Assembly (NCBI RefSeq): GCF_000327385.1
Contig: NW_008708823.1
Coordinates: 4,330-68,329 of the forward strand
Length of the DNA stretch: 64,000 nt
Direction: 5' to 3'
Source: Lottia gigantea
Lineage: Eukaryota; Mollusca; Gastropoda; Lottiidae
Positions within the stretch are counted from its first letter, which is position 1. Each line of letters begins with the position of its first letter. This document shows, in pieces, positions 40,181 to 52,100 of this stretch. Below the pieces are notes generated by a model. The model searched no databases. It saw only the letters and a program-made list of their open reading frames with translations, and was not told where the DNA came from. Position numbers and translations under genes: made by a program.

Positions 40181-43100
40181 ATGGCGAGACAGGGATATTT
40201 TCCCATCTTTGCCTTTTTATGTTATATATCTTTTTATACGAACTTAAATGCTCAAGTTTTAACCCCACCATATTTTAATTTGGCTCAGACGAGGAATATC
40301 GAAGCTTCAGCAACTTGTGGAGAAGATGTCGCCGGACCGGAATTGTTTTGCAGACTGACTGGAGCAACAAGTGACCATTTACGAAATGATGAAAAAGATC
40401 GGGAATTGATTCGAGGACAGCTCTGTGATCACTGTAATACAGAGGTTTCTGAATTGACACATTCTGACAGGTAAAAATAAACTTTTCTACAACTTCTACT
40501 ACAAGTACCATAAGCATTTATAGTTCATACAAAGGCCATACTCATTTTTTTCAGATATTATATCATCTTACACTTTCATAGCATTTTTTGGTTTGGTGAA
40601 ATTACATTTAAACTGCACAACGCTTCTCCTTAGAGCCTCACTAATCGCAAAATATGCTTTTACACATAATGCCCTTTGGGATTAGTGATGCTATCGAACA
40701 CTTAGTTTGAATGGAATTGCAGAAACCACAGATTGAAGATTGATTGAAAATTGGAATGGCTCAAATTGATGCTATCAGTGTTCCTGATACACTTAAAATT
40801 TGTTGAAAACCTCTTTACAATCCCTTTAAAATAAGTGAGCAATCTAATTTTGTTGTAATATTCTAAGCATTAAAGGATTGGTCAATTCCTATACATTTTC
40901 ATTGTTTGATATTTAAGACTATTTATGTGCTGATATAAGCATTAAATTTGCACCAAGTATTGAACTCTCAGAAGTTTGTCAACTTTTATCAGCCCAAAGA
41001 TAGATCATGTTACATGGTAACCATAGCGATACAGTAAGAAACCAGAACTTCTAATCAAATGGTTGCTCTAAATTCTTTTAAAATTAGGCCAACATCCTAC
41101 TTCAAGCTGTGAGAATTTCTCACTGAGAAACTTGTACTAGCATTAACTTCTAGTGGTCAAACTGAGTGCGATCACATGTCTTATTATTAATGAAAATTTA
41201 TCATAGATCAAGCATATTTCTATTCATTTTGCTTTTGTTATTGAAGTTTTATTAACCTGCTATTTCTACAAATTTATAAAAACATTGTTAGTTAGGTGAT
41301 GAATAGAATTTCAATTAAAGAATATTTCTTGCAATTTTCTCTCACACCTTGAATCCAAAGGTTATGATTGACTGCCTAATTGATAATACATTGCATAAAT
41401 ATGACTTGAGTTTGTCTAGAGTGTCTCATATGATGTTTAGTTTAGTAAGCATTTAGAGTGTGGATCAAATTTGTTTGATGTGGGAAAAGATTTTGAATGC
41501 AGGCCCTGGTGTGAACAATTTTGTTTATTTTAAATGGTACCCATTTGGTCAAGACAGTGGTCAGTTTAATTCATTTCCTTTTGGTCATTTGATCCCATCT
41601 CTTCTATAAATTTGATAGAAAACATCTGTGAACTGACGGACTTTGAGTTCTACTCAAAGAACACAGATGTTTTGCTTCTTTGAATCTATGACGGGATGTT
41701 ATTAGGATCATATAAATCATATTAGAATATCTAAGATATATATTTTCAAGTACTAAACCAAGCATTTTTAGGATTATAGGAGATTTTGGTGGAGGTACTG
41801 GCTTTGTAAAAACAGGAATTGTGCGTATTCAGACTGTGATCTGAACCAAATAGATTTTTATTGATAATGAAATGTCGATTTTTCCAAAGAATATCAGAGA
41901 GCGAAAGAGTCATCTTTGTTTTAACTGCTCTTTATATGGTATTCAAGAACAATTTTTTTTAAAATTACACAATGATACAATGTAAATTGTTTTATATTGC
42001 TTTCGCCTACTAGAAAGGATTAGAATGATAGTACTAAGAAAGTTTTGTGAATGATTTACTGCTTTAAAAGTCATTATTACTTTTTCAGTGGTAATTTAAT
42101 ACTCAAATAATTTATATAATGTAGTCTAAGTAGAAATGATATACCTAGTTATCAAAAGACTTGGACATAAAGAAGTGGACTATTTACTGACTTATCTATG
42201 CGACATAACACTTGGCATATAACATTAGGTCATAGGATAATGTAATTTAAGAGTTATCTGGAGCCAAGATAATGGTGTTTATAAAATATTTAGACATCAA
42301 GTCTCTATTAGTTAATCTTTAGGAGAGTGTAAAACTTATACAGTCAATTTGGTGTACTTATTTTCACAAATAGAATTTATTTTAAATGAATTAAAATTTA
42401 TTCTTTCTATTGTTAGTCGTAATCCATTAGCAATGAGAATAACAGCTACCACGGTTTAGAGAGATGATTACTGTTAAAACTGAAATTTTCCAATCTATTT
42501 GTACCAACTATCTGAACCTCAAAACATCATCAATACCTATTAGATAGCACAATTCAGATTTTGCAAACAGAAGCGGTAACTAATAAAAATTCATACAAGC
42601 AAGACAATTCAGTCAATCAAAAATCTTGTCCAAAGAATGGCAAAATCAGGCATAAAAGTTGCATAGTAGTGGACTTCTTCAAAGTACCATCAGGTATTTT
42701 GGAAAGAGTAAGCATGGTCTGCTTTTGAGCAGCACCCCCCACAACCATAATGGTCAAAATGATGTGATACATCCAGATATTCCAGTTACACTTAAATAGG
42801 CCGGAAAACATTTTCAAGTCCTGTAATTTCAAAATTGTTTCTTGTCATTTGACAAAGGAATTTTTAGATGACTATATCCCCATCATACAATCTCCACAGT
42901 TAAAAATCAGTGAGAAATGGTGTTATCAGTACATCTTGTTGTCAATGTTATATTATTGTAATATTATAATCTGACACTTGAAACTCGATACATCCAAATT
43001 TACCTCCTATTTTGAATAACATGCAATTATTTGGGGTGTATGTCTTTCTGAGTTGAAAAGGAAAAGTTAGATTGAGAACAGAATTCACTACTCAAAAAAG

Positions 43101-46100
43101 TTTAAAATGAACAGAAAGATTTGTTTGTTATAAATTGTAGTCTAGTCATTAAATTTGAAACTTGTAGAATATTTGAATACCACAGCTGATGATTTATCTA
43201 TTTACTTTGCCAATCTTGTGTGTGGGGGTGAATAAAATAGTATAAGTATTATCAGCGATATGATCTTAAAGGGACTGTGTGTGTTTTTTTTTTAATTCAG
43301 AAATTCGTGCTTGATTTGAGAACTATACGGACTAAAAAATAAAAATTTATTCCTCAAATGCCTCAAATCTCAAATAATATAATTGTCTTTTGTTCAATGA
43401 TTTTCATTTTGGCTAAGTGTGTATTTTAACAAATATAAATTAATGCAGGGTTTTTGCAAATTGTCTTGAAAAGACCTGTTTATGCACTAAACAATCTTTA
43501 ACAGTTATTATGTACTTTATGTCGTCTATTTATAAAAAGTGTTTCTTAATTTGAACATTAAGTACCCTCAATTTGTTTGTATATTCCCATATGATAAGAA
43601 TCTAAGAGAGGAAACAGTACAATATTATACAGGGTAGGAGAGGAAAAGGAAATAACTTATTATAGTATAAACCAATTTTCTTATACATATAAAATGTCAT
43701 AAATATAGCTGAAATATTTTTGTACCTCCAAAATGCTTATTTTGTTTGAAAAAACCCCCACATATTCTGAGTGATTTCAGTGTAAAATATAGAGTGAAGC
43801 CTTAATGCAATATAAAATAGTAGACATATCCCCTTATATTATTTGATGTGAAACATCCAGTTATATTTGATTGAAATAGATGATTTGTGAGAAAGTTAAT
43901 GTGAATGTTTTAATATAATTGACCACTTAGGTGTAAAGTAAAGTAGCACTTGATTGACTGGAATGATATACATGTATATCTGTAATCTTGTCTCACCATT
44001 GGGGACATCACTCTCTGAATGTAGTAGGAACATCACACTCTGAATGTAGTGGGAACATCACTCTCTGGATGTAGCGGGAACATCACTCTGTATGTAGTGG
44101 GAACACCACTCTCTGGATGTAGCGGGAACATCGCTCTCTGGATGTAGTGGGTACATCACTCTCTGGATGTAGTGGGAACATCACTCTCAGGATGAAGTGG
44201 GAACGTCACTCTCTGTATGTAGTGGGAACATCACTCTCTGGATGTAGCGGGAACATCACTCTCTGGATGTAGTGGGAACATCACTCTCTGGATAAAGTGG
44301 GAACGTCACTCTCTGTATGTAGTTGGAACATCACTTTATGGATGTAGTGGGAACATCACTCTCTGGATGTAATGAGACAATCACTCTCTGGATGTAGTGT
44401 GAACATCACTCTCCGGATGTAATGAGACAATCACTCTCTGGATGTAGTGTGAACATCACTCTCTGGACTTAGTGGGAACATCACTCTGGATGTATTTTGA
44501 GCATCACTAACATGTTGTACCGTTATATTTTTACTACAAGTATAGTAATTGACTTGTCAAACAGTTGAAAGTAATATCAGTTAGAAATAAGTCAAGGTGT
44601 GATGAGAAGGTAAATACACGATCAATTGACATTAACAATAGACTGTGGAGGGTAGGTGATACTTGAGACAATTAGTATTGACAAATAGCTCTATTGTGTC
44701 TGGCTGTTTAGACTACTGGTCACTCTGTTAATAAAGATACGGTTTCTTAAATTACAGGCATATCACAACATATAAAAAGTCACTGAATAGAATTAATGTA
44801 AAGCCTAGGAATAAGAAATTAATATGATTTGTTAACAGAAAATGCCCAAATTATTATTATATAGAAGTCACAAAAATTTAAATCTTTCTCACAATAGTTG
44901 CATTTTTTGGACAACTCTATTGAACTATTTGACAATGACAGCTACATTTTTGTATGCCTTTCTTGTGTTTGCTACATACATATGCCAATTAAACATGTGA
45001 ACTCTATGAGAATGCTGAAATGAGTTACATGAGGTGCTCCAGAAAGGTGAGCATTTATTGGTATTTGTAAAGCACCTTCTGAAACATTACATGAGGGACA
45101 GTATTGTTTATCACCACCAACAGAATCATTGATTGATATGCCATATCAATGATATGGTGTGATAAACAAATTCTCAGGCTATAAATGATAAAAAAAAAAA
45201 AAATTCACAAATTTGGCGTAAGGAAAGATGTCTTCACATTGATGAAATTACAATCCTTCACTGCACCTGCACCTTTAAAGGGATTGTAAAGAGGATATCT
45301 TAATTTTTTATGTCTATCGGGGACACTGATAGCATCAATTTTCACCAGTCCAATTTTCAATCAGACGTCTGTGGTTTCTGCAATCCCACTAATACTAAGT
45401 TTTTGATGACGTCACCAATTGCAAAATATGCCCTTCGTGATTAGTGAAGTCATCAATAACACTTAGTTTTAGTGGAATTGCAGATGTTGATGAAATTTGT
45501 AATGTAATTGGTACTATCATTGTCCCCAATACACATATAGAAAACCTCTTTACAATCCCTTTAAGCTAATTTGACTGTTCACATGGTCAGTTAATTGTGA
45601 GATGGTACTCTAAGCTGGTCATACAAATCTTGACCTTTAGTTTGAGTACACTCTATTAGTATAAACATGCTTTACTATTTAGTTTTTACTCCATTAAATA
45701 TCAACTATTAACCGCAAGTCATACAGGATATTGAGCTCATGTAGATATTTCTATGTCTTTACAATAGGGGGTGTTATGGCTCATTCACTGTACATGCATG
45801 CATTGACGCAGGTCAAAGAAGCTTCAAGTAAATTAGAAAATGAAAGGTATAGAGTTTTGCACCCAACTGGGCTCATGAAGACTGGCAGAACTAAAAAAAC
45901 AGAGGTCTCAAGAAATAATAAAGCAGACTTATGCCCCTATCCTAGTAACATTTGCCTCATTGCACACTGTCATCATAGAAGCACTGTAAAATTAAGCTAT
46001 CTTTTTAAAATAAAAATTTAAGATGAGCCCTACAAAAACAAAATATAATTCAAAGACACCTAAGAAATGGGAAAATTCTGTTTGTAATACCATTGTATTG

Positions 46101-49100
46101 AAAATGCATGTTACTATGTTATATTATATTTTATAATGAGTAATTACGGTAAAGGAAATGATCTTCATGTGAACCTCATTAACTCAAGTTCATTGAGAAG
46201 ATTTCTGTAAAAGTTTACATTAAGTAAAGAATTAAGTGATATGTTAAGTAAGGTTTATATGAACATCTAAAAGATAAACCATGTATATGACTATTATACT
46301 TTACTTTCTTATTTCCTTGTTTTAATGTAACAAGTCCACAACAGTTAAAACTTTAATAAACGTTAGTATTAGTCTTAGTAGTATACTACTAATTAATTTC
46401 AAATAACAGAAACAGCTGATAGATGGTCAAAAACTTTTGTAGTTTACATACCTCAGATTTTATTCATGTACCGTAATACTTTATTGAAATGTTGGGTTTA
46501 GATCTAACCTACTCTTCCTTGAATGATGTCATATTTGAGTCTTGTTGTCTAGCGAAGTCTAGACCTTTTACATGCAATAGTTTTCTTTTGTTTCCGTGCA
46601 AGTTCATGAAAAGTCATTTTTTAGAAACTATTTCAAGACAAAGACATGTAAAGAATGTGTTAAAAAAATCTTGCACAAGTACCTTTGAAACAATAAATTT
46701 TGTGTCATACTACAGAGTAGTGGTCTTTAGTGTACTTCAATTAAGATATAGTACACCTTCATTTTAATATTTTGTTTATTTTTAAACAGCACCTTCATGT
46801 TGAGTTGGACTTTAAACTTGTAACTATGACCTTTTGTTAATGTCAATATTAGGTAATGTTGTAGTTATAGGACTATTTGAACCACAATTGCCATCAAGTC
46901 TGTATCTTATTAACCTATTATGATGAAACAGTGAACACTAGTCAACACTTATTACTTCATACTCTGTTATCACCAGAATATTGAATTTGAAGGGATATTA
47001 GTCTATATTTCTGTTTAGGACTTTTAGGTCTATATTTTGGGGACATTTCGCTTATTTTTTTCTGACTGCAATCCTAAGAAAATCATGTTTATTCCTTGGT
47101 GGTCTTGCAACGTCCCTTGTTTCAGAAAAATTTGATTCTGTTTATTTTTGAATACTGTCATACAATTAAAAAAAAAGTAGTAGCCTGTCCCCCATTTCAC
47201 AAAAAACTTTACCAAATCTGATATTTTCTTGCATAAAATAAAATTTCTTTATCATGTTATCATTTCAGGAATTTCACGTAGCCTATGTTTTCATCAAGAT
47301 GGCCAACTCACCTAGACCTGGTGTATGGGCTTTACTAAGATCTACAGATTTTGGTGATTCGTGGAAACCATGGCAATATTTTGCTGATACGCCCAGTGAT
47401 TGTATGGAATTCTTTAAAACTCCAGCAGACCAGAGAATTCAGTACGATGATCAGGTTCTCTGTACCACTGAATTCTCCAAAGTTGTACCTTTAGAAAACG
47501 GCGAGGTGAGCAGCCATCTTTTATTTTCATAAATTATATATATGATACATTATATTATGATGTCCTTTACAGCTTAGCCCAGCTCAATCATCTGTTGTCC
47601 TTTTGCAGGAACCAGTGATTCTCCTTTACTATATTTCTCAATTGCATCAGACTATGAAGGGATCAAATCCACATAATATTAGATCAATGCACACTGTAAA
47701 TGATTGTAGCTACTTTCCATCAGTAAGCTCACAAATTGCAAAGTTATGTGTTAAAAGTTAACTATGTTATTGTTGATGTATTGCTCATTTCAGATTGTTA
47801 TCTCTTTGGTAAATGAGAGACCCAATGCCAAGAATTTCTCTTACGCCTACAACTTACAGAATTGGACCAAGGCCACCAATATTCGACTACAGTTTATTAG
47901 AACTAAAACTTTATTAGGTCATTTGATTGGTGTGGCTAGAGAAGATCCTACAGTCACCAGAAGGGTAAGAATTCAATTTCAATTCCCAATGTTGTTGGAC
48001 TTCGTCAGATCTAGCCTGATAAATCAGGTCCTACTCTGACGTGATATATGGATAGAATTAGGCATTTTTACCTAAAATGAAAAGAGATTGCAGACAGATC
48101 AAGTGGTTGTTTTCACCAAATTTGACCAAGTCATTCTTGAAATATTTGGAAATGCTAAGACATAAATTGAATAGAGTGAAAGTGGAAAGTTTGTATTGTC
48201 TTTGCCTTCGCCTTCAGATGTAATGATTGTTTACTTCTTGATATATTTTAGTATTACTATAGTATTAAAGATATATCTATTGGTGGAAGATGTGTTTGTA
48301 ATGGTCATGCTGAAACTTGTGATACCCCAGATGTGGATGATGAAACTAAATTATTGTGTACATGTCAACATAATACTTGTGGTGATCAATGTGACACGTG
48401 TTGTCCAGGATTCTTACAGAAAGCCTGGCGCAGAGCTTTGGTTGATCAACCTTTTACTTGTGAACGTGAGTACATGTATAGTTATTTCTCATTCAGATGA
48501 TAGCATTGAGTTGGTACTACCAGATCATAATCAAACGTAATTTAACAGCATTTAGGGTCTTTTTTAAAATTTCTTATCACCTTAACGCTGAAACATGCCC
48601 ACTTTTTTTTCCTTAAGCCTTTGACAAAGCCACTTTGATAGTCACTGCTTTCTTGACACATTTCTTTTGCTATGGAATGTCTTCATTGACCTGAAAGATG
48701 CAGAATAGTAGGACTATTTAAACTTTTCCTGTCCGATCAGGTTACATTTAACACCTCATTCTCCTGCATTGTCTCTACTAACTGTTATATATTAATGAAA
48801 TCTTTCCTTACAGCGTGTGAATGTTATGGACATACTACAGAGTGTATTTATAATGAAACAGTAGCTAATGAAGGGAAAAGTATTGATATCCATGGTAATT
48901 ATGATGGTGGTGGTGTTTGTCAAAATTGTCAGGTAATATTGCTAATACATTTCATACCTTCTCAGTTTTCTTTTAGATATTTCCAAAGTTTTTCCAAGGG
49001 CAATAAATCGATGCATAATAATTCCTATATATTCCAGAATAATTGTGTAGGGATGAAGGGAGAATAGTATCTGGTGACTAAAAGTACATTTGAAAACCCT

Positions 49101-52100
49101 CTCAAAGGATAATTGATTTTCTTCTTACATAATATTTGATTGTCAAGTGAGTTGTATTATTTTTATAGCATAATACAATGGGTATTAATTGTGAGAAATG
49201 TGTTCCAACATTTTACAGACCGTATGGTGTTCCTAGAAATGCTACTGATGCTTGCCGAAGTAAGTAAACTACTTGTCATTTTAACTATTGACTACTGCTT
49301 GACTGAACCCCTCAAAATACAAGATGTAAGCTTAGAGTAGTGTAGACTACTCTCATAATCCAAAGAAATTTTGACAAGATTGATTTTCCTTATATCTATA
49401 TAGAGTTATCAAGTTATTGCCCTCGACTTAGATAAAAGCAACAAAGAACCTCTAAAAAAGCTGTGGAGATCTAATCACTGCTGCTCTTTGCCTCAGATGC
49501 TTTTTCTAGAATCTGTCTTTCATTCCTCCTTTTGCTTTAATGTAAATTAGTCTGAAACTTATTGACTAACATAATAGCCAAGATATGTGAGGAAAACATA
49601 GCTGGCAAGCACATCATCAGGTGTTTTGAAAAGAGTAAGCATGGTCTGCTTTGCATGCAACGCTTTCTTCTGTTGAATATTCACATAGAATTGTTATACT
49701 AAGAATGAATGTGTGTTGTATTGTAGGATGTCAGTGTGATTTAAGAATATCTACTGGAGAATGTGAAGAAGGTAGTGGAAGATGTTTATGTAGAATAGAA
49801 TTCGCTGGTGAAAACTGTGACAGGTACTATCCTGAATAATCAAGGGTCCTATTTAAAAGAAGTTCACTGATTTTAGCATTGTCTTCTTTTGAATGGCCAA
49901 TTACTGATTTTGAATACAATTTGAGCATATTATCAGCTGTTGTGAATATTGGTAAAATTCAAATAACGTCACACATGTAGATCATTTGATTGTTTTCACT
50001 GATAGTCAAATTTCCATTCTGAGAAGTGATAAAGGTAATCAGGGCTCAGACCTTTGGGTGTACAGATGATCAAATGACATCTTCTCTTCAGCATGTGAAG
50101 TTGTCATATTTTTCTGAATTGCCTGTCTGTATATGGACTATGATATCTATTGTAGATGTAATGTGGGATATTATGACTATCCTAACTGTAAACCATGTGA
50201 CTGTAATATTAATGGTACTGATGGAGATGTCTGTACTGTAGCTGTAGGTGGACAGTGTCCATGTTTACCAAACTATGTTGGTAGAAAATGTGATATGTGT
50301 GCCTTTGGTTCCTGGGATTTCCCTGAATGCAGACGTAAGTAGTAATTTTTTTATTTTCAGCATACTAGTTGTTTTCACTAGTTTATTTGATTTCATGTTT
50401 TGTAGTATTTAATTACCTGTCAAAGAAATTGAAATATCAAAGGGAATCTGTCACCCCTCCTTTTGTATTGCTGGAGAGAAACATAGGATTTTAATACTAA
50501 AAAGTGGTTCGGATAACCCTAATTCTCTTATAGCCTTAGCATTAAGAGTGATCATTCACATATCTGAGCAATATCATTAATGTTGTTCTTATCTGCTATA
50601 TGTTTAGAAACATTATTAATGTTGTGTATCTGTTATGAATATAAAAAGATGATCAATTATTTAGGATAATGTTATGATATATTTCAGCCTGTGAATGTAA
50701 TCCTATTGGTACTCCTAGTACTACCTGTAATGTAGAAGATGGACAATGTCAATGTTCAAGTAATTTTGGTGGACGTGTCTGTGATCGATGTGCTGATGGA
50801 TTCTTTGGACATCCTTCTTGTGAATGTAAGTAGCCTTGAATGACATGCACAAGAAAATGATTTCTTTGTGTGTAGGTTGTGTACCAAAGGTTCCAAAGAC
50901 ATTTGAACTCAATGACTCTGCTAAAGTCAGAAAAACAAATCGTAAGGATGTAAAACTCCATTCATTTCCACTGCATGCTTGATACAAGATTGACTGTACT
51001 TGACAGTCCCTTAGTCAAACCTCAAGAACTGAAGAAATGAGCTTCACTACAATAAGTACTGTGGTAGGTGTCTCTTGTCTGAAATGCCATGCTTATTATG
51101 GCAAGTCTCATTCTATTTCAAAGAGCCATTGCCATGAAATAAAATGATGCTTTGGATATCAAAGAGTAATTGTTAGTTTTTTTTATGAATGTAAATAGAT
51201 TGTGATTGTGATACATATGGTACAGAACCTGGTGTTTGTGATAAGGTTAATGGTAATTGTTTATGTAAAGCCAATTACTCTGGAGAAAGATGTGATAGAT
51301 GTACTTCTGGTTACTATGGTTTCCCTAATTGTCAAGGTATGGTATAAGTATAACATGCGATTTTCTGGCAGTGCTGAAAGGACTGTAATTGTCTCCACTA
51401 AAAGTTTTCCCAGAACTTTGTCTGTGACTGAATCATTAATTACAAGTCTGTATGTGAACCCTCAAAATTCAACCAATATGAAACTTCATATGTACAATTC
51501 AAAGAGATCATTTTTTAAATGAGGAGTGTCATATATAATACTAAATATTACAAGATAAAGAGATATTGCACTCTGTCTTACAAATTAACAAAACAATTGA
51601 TTGTGTTGATTATTGCTATTTTGTGTATCGTCTGGTACGAAAAAGTTTTTTGAAGAATATGACTATATTAATATTATTTCCTACTAGCTTGTCAATGTGC
51701 TGAACCTGGATCAAGAAGTCCAATCTGTCAGGTTAATGGACAATGTTCTTGTGATCGTAATTATGGTGGATTAAATTGTGATCGTTGTGCTCCTGGTTAC
51801 TACAGATATCCTGATTGTATTCGTAAGTTTTTTAGAGGTTTTTTTGTAGTAATGTAAATAATTTAAGCTTGGTAAAATTTGTCACAAAAGTAGCATATTA
51901 CAACCTTATTCCCCCCCCCCCCCCTATCATTGGAGATTGCATTTGGAAAAAGGAATCAAGTCATTCAATAAATTATGTCTTTGAGCTACAAGCTGCATAT
52001 GTCATAGGTATCATAAATGTTGAAAATTAAAAAAGAATAGGCTGATGTTGCTTTCTTGGCAAATATTCCTCATTGTACACTACATGGCCTGTCTAAGTAA

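Larger units (their letters stand above)
40471..47268. other. LAMA5: Long first laminin intron region (6.8 kb)
   Basis: No supportable coding exon was seen. It holds MITE family 2 copies at 40608 and 45275, the dispersed repeat at 42617-42832, a 25-bp minisatellite at 44001-44507 and a poly-A run near 45188. By frame and homology it should contain one LN exon of about 100 bases. Confidence 0.75.
40181..47964 (+). other. LAMA5: Laminin alpha: signal peptide and LN (polymerisation) domain exons
   Basis: Exon 40181-40470 encodes a hydrophobic leader (about residues 1-24, ending LNA) and the LN start [20 protein letters not shown], with a cysteine pair in [10 protein letters not shown]. Exons 47269-47505 and 47794-47964 give [19 protein letters not shown], the [15 protein letters not shown] block and [20 protein letters not shown], all standard LN landmarks. 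The segment that should carry AIDG and WWQSPPLSRG is not present in the visible exons. Confidence 0.9.

Noticed and set aside
42841-42930. A QSPQL-like stretch considered as the missing laminin LN exon
   Set aside because: It lacks the AIDG and WW residues, has no convincing donor, and its flanks do not fit the LN family or the needed phases.
45731-46021. 96-codon plus-strand ORF in the laminin intron
   Set aside because: Contains a weak SINE-like tail and no recognisable domain; wrong phase and content for an LN exon.
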